The position numbers and the translations under genes are program-made. A stretch of 64,000 nucleotides of DNA from Simiduia litorea (GTDB taxonomy: Bacteria; Pseudomonadota; Gammaproteobacteria; Pseudomonadales; Cellvibrionaceae), in NCBI RefSeq assembly GCF_042853465.1, contig NZ_AP031497.1:806001-870000 (forward strand), given 5' to 3'. How positions within the stretch are numbered: the first letter of the stretch is position 1; every line of letters begins with the position of its first letter. This document shows, one piece after another, positions 35,932 through 44,127 of this stretch. A model generated the notes under the pieces. The model was not told the DNA's origin. It ran no database searches and saw nothing but the letters and a program-made list of their open reading frames with translations.

Positions 35932-36831
35932 ATGAATATAAGAAATTTTGACTTAAATCTCTTGGTGGTGCTCGATGCATTGCTGCGCGAGCGCAATGTT
36001 TCTAAAGCAGCGGATAAATTGTCCCTCACTCAGCCTGCAATCAGTAACGCACTCAACCGGTTAAGAACACAGCTTGATGACGAGGTGATGATTCGCACCG
36101 CGGGGGGCATGAAACCCACAGCGCTAGCGTTAAGTTTAGAAGAGCCTGTGCGCAGAGCTTTGCGGCAAATTGAATCGAGCTTGAACAGTAATCTTGCCTT
36201 TGATCCAAGTTTAAGTAACGACGTTTTCACCTTGGCGCTGACCGATTTCGTCGAGCATATGTTGATGCCGTCGCTGTCGGCACTGTTAGCGCAGGTGGCG
36301 CCAGGGCTTCAATTGCGCGTGGTGGACTTAGGCAGAGACTTTCCATTGCAAGCACTGGAGTCTGGGCAAGTGGATTTGGCCATTGGTCGGTTTTTGAATT
36401 TGCCTTCCAGAGCTAGCCATCGCCGTTGGTTAGAGGAAGATCTGGTGTTGGTGTCTGCGCTTACTAATCGCATGCCAGAGAACTTAGATGTGGACAGCTT
36501 TTGCGCCTTGCGGCATTTGTGGGTGAGTGGTGCGCAAACCAAGGGCATGGTGGATGCGTGGTTGGAAGCGCACGGATACAGTCGCGAGTTAAGTTACATT
36601 ACGCCTAATTACATGATGGCATCCCATCTGGTGGCTGCGACGGATATGGTGGTCGTGCTACCACGCCGCTTTGCACAGAAATATCAGCGTTTATTGCCGC
36701 TGTGTCTGTATGAAATGCCCATGACGCTGGATACTTTTTCAATAGACATGGCTTGGGCCAGTTTGCGCGACAAGGACAAAGGCTTGCAGTGGTTGGTGGA
36801 GCAATTGTTGACGATTGATGTGAGCGCTTAA
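35932..36831 (+). CDS. LysR family transcriptional regulator
   Basis: A 299-residue regulator. The winged helix-turn-helix (about 6-65) reads FDLNLLVVLDALLRERNVSKAADKLSLTQPAISNALNRLR, and a periplasmic-binding-protein-like effector domain follows (about 95-299). The N-terminus is of the NodD/PcaQ-like kind. It is divergent from the acyl-CoA dehydrogenase operon, with 95 bases between the two starts, so control of that operon is likely. It converges with mgtE. Confidence 0.9.
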   Translation: MNIRNFDLNLLVVLDALLRERNVSKAADKLSLTQPAISNALNRLRTQLDDEVMIRTAGGMKPTALALSLEEPVRRALRQIESSLNSNLAFDPSLSNDVFTLALTDFVEHMLMPSLSALLAQVAPGLQLRVVDLGRDFPLQALESGQVDLAIGRFLNLPSRASHRRWLEEDLVLVSALTNRMPENLDVDSFCALRHLWVSGAQTKGMVDAWLEAHGYSRELSYITPNYMMASHLVAATDMVVVLPRRFAQKYQRLLPLCLYEMPMTLDTFSIDMAWASLRDKDKGLQWLVEQLLTIDVSA

Positions 36832-36880
36832 AAAATTATGCCAAAATCCTTAATTGTGGCACCGAAAAACCACTGAACGT

Positions 36881-38221
36881 TTAATTTAAAAGGTAACTGG
36901 CAAAACCGAGGTAAATGATAACCCCGGTGGCATCGACAATAGTGGTCACCAGAGGCCCGGATGCGGTTGCTGGGTCCATATTGATCTTGGATAAAATAAA
37001 GGGCAAGCAGAGCCCGATCAGTGAGCCTGCCATCACCACACACACCATGGCGGCGGCAACTACTATGGCCACATCGGTGCCGCCCCTTAGCCAACCTAGG
37101 CCAGCAACGGCGATGGCTAGCGTAAAGCCGAGCGCGCCGGCCACTAGGATTTCGCGGCCCAGTAAGCCCAGCCAATCTTTCATTTGAACCTCACCGGTCG
37201 CCAGTGCCCGCACCATTAATGCCGCGGCTTGGGAGCCGGCGTTGCCGCCACTGCCGACGAGTAGAGGGAGAAAGAAGACCAGTGCCACGTGTTGTTCGAT
37301 CAGCGCTTCAAAAAAGGCGATGCCGGCGCCAGAGAACAGCGAGCCGAACACCAGTAGTAATAGCCAGCCAATACGCTTGGTGAAAAGTCGTGTTAAGGAA
37401 ATATCTTTAAATGAAGAGCCAAGCGTGGCGACAGAGGCGCTTTTTTGTGCATCTTCTGTGGCCTCCTCCACGAAGGCATCCATGGCGTCATCGTAGGTGA
37501 TAATACCGACCAGTTGTCGGTCTTCATCTAATACCGGTACCGCAAGTAAATCGTAGTGACGTACAACTTCCGCCACTTTTTCTTGGTCTTCATTCACCGC
37601 CACGCTGACTACATCCGCGTGCATCAGGTCGGCAATAATGGCATCGGGTTTAGCGAGGATGAGTTGCTTAAGTGACAGGGTGCCTTGCAGCGTGCGGTCC
37701 TTATCGACCACATAAACTTGGTAAATTGTCTCTTTGTCTGGCGCTTCAAGGCGAATGCGCAGTAGCGCTTTGTGTACCGTCCAGTGGCCACGCAAGGTCG
37801 CATAATCTGAGGTCATCAAGGCGCCAGCGGTCTTTTCTGGGTAGCTCGCCAAGCGCCGTACATCCTCCCGTTCGGCTTGTGCCAAACCTGGCAGCACGGC
37901 ATGGCGCTGCTCCTCGCTTAAGCGGTTATACAGATCGGCGCGTTCATCGGACTCCATTTCTGAAAATAGGGCGGCTAAATCGTTGCGCGACATGACGGAT
38001 GCTATCGCCGCTTGGCGTTCTTCCAGCATAAATGAGAAGGCTTCGGCGTGATCGTGCAGGCTCAGTAAAGAAAGTAGCTGTGCCGCTTGATAGGGGCTGA
38101 AAGCGGCGAGGGCGTCGGCTAAATCCGCAATGTGCATATGTGCTATCAAGCCGCGCAATTGATGCTTGTCGGGTTGTTGGATAAGGGCTGTGAGTTGTGC
38201 GCGAATGTCTGCCTGATCCAT
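36881..38221 (-). CDS. mgtE: Magnesium transporter MgtE
   Basis: Mg2+ channel/transporter of 446 residues. The N-domain (about 1-130) contains the super-helical repeat (ALAAFSPYQAAQLLSLL, EMESDERADLYNRL). Two CBS domains follow (about 135-255), then a connecting helix and a five-segment membrane domain (about 285-446) with the conserved GSGGNAGSQAAALMVRALATGE at the pore entrance. Mg2+ binding to the cytoplasmic part gates the channel. It converges with the LysR gene (49 bases apart) and is divergent from the large hybrid kinase. Confidence 0.93.
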   Translation of the reverse strand: MDQADIRAQLTALIQQPDKHQLRGLIAHMHIADLADALAAFSPYQAAQLLSLLSLHDHAEAFSFMLEERQAAIASVMSRNDLAALFSEMESDERADLYNRLSEEQRHAVLPGLAQAEREDVRRLASYPEKTAGALMTSDYATLRGHWTVHKALLRIRLEAPDKETIYQVYVVDKDRTLQGTLSLKQLILAKPDAIIADLMHADVVSVAVNEDQEKVAEVVRHYDLLAVPVLDEDRQLVGIITYDDAMDAFVEEATEDAQKSASVATLGSSFKDISLTRLFTKRIGWLLLLVFGSLFSGAGIAFFEALIEQHVALVFFLPLLVGSGGNAGSQAAALMVRALATGEVQMKDWLGLLGREILVAGALGFTLAIAVAGLGWLRGGTDVAIVVAAAMVCVVMAGSLIGLCLPFILSKINMDPATASGPLVTTIVDATGVIIYLGFASYLLN

Positions 38222-38331
38222 AACCTCTCCTACTTATTGGTTGGTTCGGGGATTGTAGGGAGAGAAGAACAAGGATACAACGCCGATGCCTGTCTATACT
38301 GGATCAGATGTGCCAGCCAGAGGAGCTAAGT

Positions 38332-41300
38332 TTGATTGGTAACCCGTTTAAAAAAGATCCAACGCCGCTGCTTTGGTTGCTACTCATAGTACTAGTAGGC
38401 GTTATGAGCGCCGGCGCACTCGTCATTGATCGACTAAATATTGAGTCATTTCAGGGCGATGAGCGCAATAAAGTCCTACAGCAAGCAAGTGTGATTCGTG
38501 CCCGTCTTGAGGGCAATATTAACGCCAATATTCAATCCATACTTGGATTAGTGTCGGTGATTGCGGCCGAACCCGATCTACAGCAGGACAAGTTTTCACG
38601 CTATGCGTCGCAGATTTTTGAGGGGCGCAATCAACTGCGCAACCTCGGTGGTGCGCCGAATATGGTTATTCAGCTTATGCACCCGCTGACGGGTAATGAG
38701 GCCGCTATTGGCTTGAATTTGGCCGTGAATAAATCTCAAAGAGACGCGGCGTTGCGGGCGAAAGAAACCGGTGTGATTACGGTTGCTGGGCCGGTTAATT
38801 TGGCCCAAGGCGGGCAGGGATTTATTGGCCGTGTACCCGTATTTAGTCATAGTCCAGGCAATGATCGTGAGTTTTGGGGTTTAGTATCGGCAGTGATTGA
38901 TCTGGAACGTTTTTATCGTGAAAGCGGAGTGTTTGATGCAAACATCGAAATAGCAATCAAAGGGCGCGACGGCACTGGTGCCGCAGGCGATCTTTTTTAC
39001 GGGGCACCTGAATTATTGACTAAAAATCCCGTGCTGTTAAATGTCAAGCTACCCAATGGCTCCTGGCAGCTTGCCGCCGCGCCGCTTCAAGGTTGGACTG
39101 CCGTGCCGCCCAATAATTTTTGGTTGCGCATGCTGATGGCCATCACGATTTTAATGTTGTCGTTACCAATTTTGGCACTAATAGTAAACCAGCGGGCCCG
39201 CCAACAAGAGCAAGCGCGCTTGCGGAGTTTGTTTTTTCGCTCAAGTTTAGGTATCGCTCTTTGTGATAACAGTACCGGCTATATATTGCAGCTGAATCCG
39301 ACCCTAGCCGATATGCTCGGCTTGGCACCCAATGAAATACCACCACAAAAACTGCATGATTTGATAGAGGCGCCTGACAACGCGCCACTGTACTGGTTAG
39401 AAAATTTAATGGGGATGGGGAGTGGAATAAAAATAGAAGGCCGTATTCGCAGCGCTGATGGCGTGAGTCACTTTGTTCATATTAACAGTGTTGCAATCGA
39501 TCAACCTGGAATGAAAAATCTATTCTGGGTCATGTTGGATGACGTTACTGTGCGGGCCAAAACGGCTGCAGAACTTGCCGAGACCACAAGGCAGCTTCAG
39601 TTGGTGGTTGATAGTACCGGTGTTGGTTTCTGGGACTGGAAAATTCCAACCGGAAAGCTGAAAGTTAATGAAAGTTGGGCGCAACTGCTGGGTTTCTCAG
39701 TGCAAGAGCTTGAGCAGACAACTGGCGGAAATTGGTTTGAGCGGATGCATCCAGAGGATGTCCCAAGGGTATTGAAATATGTGGACATGGCCGCGCCCGG
39801 AATCCTAATTGCAAGCCCTTTGGAGGTGCGAGTAAAGCATAAAAGTGGTGGCTGGGTGTGGTTGCTGATCAGTGGGCGTGTCGTCGATTGGAGTAATGAT
39901 AAACCGTTAAGGGCAGTAGGCGTTAGTTTGGATATTACCGATAAAAAAAGCATCGATAATAGTCTAAAAGCGTCTCAAGAGTTACTGGAAAAATATTTCA
40001 CCATGTCTCCAGCCTTTATGTCCATTACCAGTGAAGAGGGGGTGTTTGAAAAAGTAAATTCGACCTTTGTTCGGAAGTTAGGTTTTACTGAAGAGGATTT
40101 TTTGAGTACTGCAGTATTAGATTTTATACATCCGGATGATGTTGAATCGGCTGTGGCGGCGGCTCGAAAAATTTGCGTAGAGGGTGGGTCTATTGAAGTA
40201 AGAAATCGTTATCGCTGTGCTGATGGGCGCTATCTAGCGCTGAATTGGAATACTAGCTTTGATCCAGCGACACGGAAATACTACGCAACAGGGTTGGACG
40301 TAACGGAAAATATAGAATATCAGGAGAAACTAAAGGATAGAGAGCAAATGCTAGCGGCGATGAGTAAACAAGGACGCATTGGTGCTTGGGCCCTAGATGT
40401 AGAAGAGCAGAAAATAACCTGGTCGCTAATGACTAAAGAAATACATCAGGTGGATGAGGACTACGAGCCGAAAATAGAATCGGCGATAAAATTTTATAAA
40501 GAGGGCTACAGTCGCGATACGATAAGTAAGTGTGTGGGTGAAGCATTGTCAACAGGAACGCCGTTTAAGGAGGAACTACAAATTCTGACCGCTAAAGGTC
40601 AGGAGCTTTGGATTGTCGCTACCGGTCAGGCCGAGATGCGTGACGGCCGCTGCGTACGTGTTTTTGGCTCTTTTCAAGATATACAGAACAGAAAGATCAT
40701 TGAACAGGAGTTGATTGAGGCCAAGGAGTTTGCCGAACAGGCTGTAAAAGTCAAGAGCGAGTTTTTGGCGATGATGAGTCATGAAATAAGAACACCAATA
40801 AATGGCGTTATGGGTATGCTTAATTTGCTCAAGCGCACCTCTCTCGATCAAGGCCAAACGCACTATCTCGATGTGTCACTAAAAAGCGCGCACTCATTGC
40901 TTCATACCATTAATGATGTGTTAGATTTTTCTAAGGTCGATGCTGGAAAATTAGAATTAGCGTGCGAAGCCTTTGATCTATCGAATGAATTAGATAATGT
41001 AGTGCAAGTTATGGCGCTGTCAGCGGAGAATAAAAATTTATATTTGACGTTAGATCGCAGTTGTTTTGAACCTGTTATCGTCCATGGGGATCAAGATAGG
41101 TTGAGGCAGATTTTGGTTAATTTGGTCAGTAATGCAATTAAATTTACCGAGCAAGGCGGGGTTCGAATTAAGGCTCACATGACAGCCGAGGATTCTGTCC
41201 TGCTGGTTTCAGTGTCAGATACTGGCGTCGGTATTGATAGCGAAAACGTCGATGCATTATTTAAGCCATTTTCACAAGTGGATAGTTCAACTACGCGCCG

Positions 41301-42645
41301 ATTTTCGGGTACAGGCTTAGGCTTGTCCATTGCACACCGGTTATGTGCTTTGATGGGTGGCGATGTAGCCGTTGAAAGTCAACCTGGCCAGGGTTCGAAA
41401 TTTACCTTTAGAGTTAAGTTTGAAAAAGTTGAAAAAAACGCCTTGGCATACAGCCCTTTATTTTCGGGTAAGCGGGCTTTGTTGATAGCTCACGATGAAA
41501 TCATTGTTAATAATCTCTCTCATCTGCTAGAGGCGTCTGGCGCTAGCGTTGTTCGTAAAGATGCAGTGAGTGACGTTGCCGCTAGTATAGTTTCTGGTTT
41601 TGATTTGGTATTCGTCGACCAGCAGACAATGTCCGAAAAATTTTCCGTTGTAGAGATGAAACGCAGTAGTACAGCAATGACTAGTGCTGAATTTATACTT
41701 CTTTGTTCACAGAATGGTATGCCTGATTTAGTTGAATTAAATGAGCAAGGTTTTACATATTGCTTGTCTAAGCCGGTGACTTGTTCTTCGTTACGCGAAC
41801 TATTTTCTCGTCACGGGCGTGGGTACAGCAGTTCACAGGGTGCAGTGAAATCTAGAAGTAATAATGTTAGATTGCTATTGGTCGAAGATAACCTAGTTAA
41901 TCAGGAGGTAGCTACGCTACTGCTAGAAAGTTTCGGTTTTAGTGTTGATGTGGCGGCCACGGGTTTGCAAGCGCTGAATAAAATGCGGAGCACCCTTGAG
42001 TTCCAGCATTACGATGTTGTTTTGATGGATTGTCAAATGCCAGAGATGGATGGCTATGAAGCCACGCGAGAAATCCGCAGGGGCGCGGCCGGCGATAGCT
42101 ATAAAAACATTCCAATTATTGCGCTGACCGCTAATGCTATGCGTGGCGATAAAGAGAAGTGCCTGGTGGCCGGTATGAATGACTTTGTCAGCAAGCCCAT
42201 TGAAGACAATATGCTGCTTGCTGCATTGCGTCGTAGTGTGCAAGGTTTTGATCTTGCCGACATTGAAAGCGATGACGACGCTAAAGCGCCAAGTTTACAA
42301 AGTGTTGATCGCCCCGTTTGGGATAAAGGCTTTGCCTTGCGCTCTGTGCGGGGCCGGCCGGATAGGCTTGCCTGGCTAACCAATCAATTTGTGACGTCCA
42401 GTAAGACTCAACTGGCTGGGCTTGAACAGGCGTTAGAAAATGAAGATTACGACGCGATTGTTTTTCACGCGCATACCTTAAAAGGTTCATCGGGTCAGCT
42501 AGGTTGTGGTCAGATGCACTTTCTTTGCGGCGCCATTGAACTGGCTGCGAAGGCGAAAAATGGCGTGCAATTATTGGCTGATTTTCAGCGGCTAAAGCAG
42601 GCAAGGGTTGATGTTTTGGAATGCATTAGTGCACAAGAAACGTAA
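38332..42645 (+). CDS. Hybrid sensor histidine kinase (CHASE-4xPAS-HisKA-HATPase-REC-REC-Hpt)
   Basis: Very large membrane phosphorelay kinase, about 1,437 residues from the TTG at 38332, which has GAGGAG 6 bases upstream; the ATG at 38308 has no ribosome binding site. Order: membrane helix (about 12-33), periplasmic CHASE-type sensor (about 50-260), second helix (about 264-288), four PAS modules (about 298-408, 420-540, 545-665, 670-790), HisKA with His817 in SHEIRTPING, HATPase (GTGLGLSIA box), a degenerate receiver-like region (about 1050-1160), an intact receiver with Asp1233 in LMDCQMPEMDG and an Hpt with His1381 in AHTLKG. No regulator gene is adjacent. It precedes the ackA-xfp operon, but a long gap with its own promoter separates them. 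Confidence 0.9.
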   Translation: MIGNPFKKDPTPLLWLLLIVLVGVMSAGALVIDRLNIESFQGDERNKVLQQASVIRARLEGNINANIQSILGLVSVIAAEPDLQQDKFSRYASQIFEGRNQLRNLGGAPNMVIQLMHPLTGNEAAIGLNLAVNKSQRDAALRAKETGVITVAGPVNLAQGGQGFIGRVPVFSHSPGNDREFWGLVSAVIDLERFYRESGVFDANIEIAIKGRDGTGAAGDLFYGAPELLTKNPVLLNVKLPNGSWQLAAAPLQGWTAVPPNNFWLRMLMAITILMLSLPILALIVNQRARQQEQARLRSLFFRSSLGIALCDNSTGYILQLNPTLADMLGLAPNEIPPQKLHDLIEAPDNAPLYWLENLMGMGSGIKIEGRIRSADGVSHFVHINSVAIDQPGMKNLFWVMLDDVTVRAKTAAELAETTRQLQLVVDSTGVGFWDWKIPTGKLKVNESWAQLLGFSVQELEQTTGGNWFERMHPEDVPRVLKYVDMAAPGILIASPLEVRVKHKSGGWVWLLISGRVVDWSNDKPLRAVGVSLDITDKKSIDNSLKASQELLEKYFTMSPAFMSITSEEGVFEKVNSTFVRKLGFTEEDFLSTAVLDFIHPDDVESAVAAARKICVEGGSIEVRNRYRCADGRYLALNWNTSFDPATRKYYATGLDVTENIEYQEKLKDREQMLAAMSKQGRIGAWALDVEEQKITWSLMTKEIHQVDEDYEPKIESAIKFYKEGYSRDTISKCVGEALSTGTPFKEELQILTAKGQELWIVATGQAEMRDGRCVRVFGSFQDIQNRKIIEQELIEAKEFAEQAVKVKSEFLAMMSHEIRTPINGVMGMLNLLKRTSLDQGQTHYLDVSLKSAHSLLHTINDVLDFSKVDAGKLELACEAFDLSNELDNVVQVMALSAENKNLYLTLDRSCFEPVIVHGDQDRLRQILVNLVSNAIKFTEQGGVRIKAHMTAEDSVLLVSVSDTGVGIDSENVDALFKPFSQVDSSTTRRFSGTGLGLSIAHRLCALMGGDVAVESQPGQGSKFTFRVKFEKVEKNALAYSPLFSGKRALLIAHDEIIVNNLSHLLEASGASVVRKDAVSDVAASIVSGFDLVFVDQQTMSEKFSVVEMKRSSTAMTSAEFILLCSQNGMPDLVELNEQGFTYCLSKPVTCSSLRELFSRHGRGYSSSQGAVKSRSNNVRLLLVEDNLVNQEVATLLLESFGFSVDVAATGLQALNKMRSTLEFQHYDVVLMDCQMPEMDGYEATREIRRGAAGDSYKNIPIIALTANAMRGDKEKCLVAGMNDFVSKPIEDNMLLAALRRSVQGFDLADIESDDDAKAPSLQSVDRPVWDKGFALRSVRGRPDRLAWLTNQFVTSSKTQLAGLEQALENEDYDAIVFHAHTLKGSSGQLGCGQMHFLCGAIELAAKAKNGVQLLADFQRLKQARVDVLECISAQET

Positions 42646-43028
42646 TTTTCTAAAGCAGTGGTTGTTAGCCAATATGCTTTTAATCGAAAATTTTCGTGTT
42701 CTTATTTAGTGTTATGCGTCTAACTTTAACAACCAAAAAACGCGACTAGTGTTTTATTTTTAGGCTGCCTAATACCGTCATATTTTATCTCTCTTGGTTA
42801 CAATTTACCTCCGTGCATGAGCCAGCAAAATCTGTTTAAAATTTCTTAAAGCCTATAACTTCCGCAATATAGATTTTGTTCTAGTGACGCTATCTGTCTC
42901 AGTGATGTCGAAATATATGGCTAAGCGGCTGTTAATGCATTAGTTAATGTATATCAAGGAAACTGTCGGTGTTTAGCGACATACTGAGCTTGGTCTTATT
43001 GATTGATATGCCCCGAAGGTAATTCGCT
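42646..43028 (+). other. Intergenic region with the ackA-xfp promoter
   Basis: This 383-base AT-rich stretch holds no convincing gene. Near its right end is the FNR/Anr-like box (42944-42957) and a -10-like CATACT at 42980-42985. No strong terminator for the upstream kinase is visible, only a weak AT-rich stem near 42735-42765. Confidence 0.6.
42944..42957 (+). promoter_or_regulatory. FNR/Anr-like box upstream of ackA-xfp
   Basis: TTAAT-GTAT-ATCAA differs from the FNR/Anr consensus TTGAT-N4-ATCAA at one position. Its centre is 41.5 bases before position 42992, and a -10-like CATACT lies at 42980-42985, exactly where a class II FNR promoter would need it. The ackA start is 71 bases downstream of the box. 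Confidence 0.55.
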
Positions 43029-44114
43029 ATGGAGAATGAGTGCTTCTTACTCTGCAATACAGGCAGTTCATCTATAAAATTGGCGTTGGCCTCGTTTGAG
43101 CAAGGTGTCTTTAATCAAGTAAACGTTGAGCTGACAGACGTTGGCCTGATTGAAGCGTTGCAGGGATTTTTAGCAGACTTGCCTAGCCTGTCTGGTGTAC
43201 TGCACCGGATTGTTCATATGGGGGAAGCAGAAGAGGGGCCGTTGGCAGTAACGGCTTCCTCCCTACAGCGTATTAGTCATTGGGCGTCTCTAGCGCCCTT
43301 GCATAATTATCAGGCGCTGGATGTTATAGAGATAATAACGCGGCGTTTTGGTGATCTACCGCAATGGCTTTTTTCTGATTCTGGGCTGTATCGGAATTTG
43401 TCTGCCTTGCGAAAGCTGGTGCCCCTGCCGCAGTCTCTCTCTACTGATTGGCCCTTGCAGCGCTACGGGTTTCATGGTTTGGCCCACAGGAATATGTGGC
43501 GTCAATTGCCGAGCAGCTTACGGGCAAAAAAGGTGATTACTTTACAGCTGGGCTCTGGCTGTTCGGCTACCGCCTGGGATAAAGGCGAGGCGTTGGAGAA
43601 CAGTATGGGTTTTTCGCCGCTGGATGGGCTGTGTATGCGAAGCCGAAGTGGCAATGTTGACCCCGGCGTTTTATTACACCTTTTGAGTAATGCAGAATTT
43701 GGTGTTGAGGCGTTAAATCATTTGTTGACCCAAGGCGCGGGCCTTAAAGGTATTAGCGGTTTGAGTGGCGATATGCGCGAATTGCTTCAAAGTCATGACG
43801 AGCGAGCGCAACTCGCCGTCGACTATTTCTGTGATGCGGTGACGCGCGTGATTGGTGCGCAAATGGTGACTATGGGTGGGATTGATGGCATTTGTTTTGG
43901 CGGCGGTGTGGGTGAAAATCAGCCAGCTATTCGCGCCAAAATTCTTGCACCCTTGCTGGCCTTTGGCGCGGATCTAGCGCCAGAGTTGAATGGAAAAAAT
44001 GCGGCGTTCAGACAGTTAAATAAAACAGGAAGCTGCATGATCTACTTGACCCCAGTCAATGAAATGCAGGAAATGTTTGGTCAATATACCGAAAAGTTTA
44101 GGCCACAACGTTAA
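43029..44114 (+). CDS. ackA: Acetate kinase, short form
   Basis: Converts acetyl phosphate and ADP to acetate and ATP (361 residues; the usual length is about 400). The active-site signatures are intact though divergent: NTGSSSIK at the N-terminus, HRIVHMGE (substrate Arg), the YGFHGLAHR histidine, LQLGSGCSA, the SRSGNVDP arginine and FGGGVGENQ. NEMQEM near the C-terminus aligns with the metal-binding Glu region. The missing length is internal. It is followed 13 bases later by phosphoketolase, whose product acetyl phosphate it would use to make ATP. Confidence 0.88.
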   Translation: MENECFLLCNTGSSSIKLALASFEQGVFNQVNVELTDVGLIEALQGFLADLPSLSGVLHRIVHMGEAEEGPLAVTASSLQRISHWASLAPLHNYQALDVIEIITRRFGDLPQWLFSDSGLYRNLSALRKLVPLPQSLSTDWPLQRYGFHGLAHRNMWRQLPSSLRAKKVITLQLGSGCSATAWDKGEALENSMGFSPLDGLCMRSRSGNVDPGVLLHLLSNAEFGVEALNHLLTQGAGLKGISGLSGDMRELLQSHDERAQLAVDYFCDAVTRVIGAQMVTMGGIDGICFGGGVGENQPAIRAKILAPLLAFGADLAPELNGKNAAFRQLNKTGSCMIYLTPVNEMQEMFGQYTEKFRPQR

Positions 44115-44127
44115 CCGGGAAATCTCT

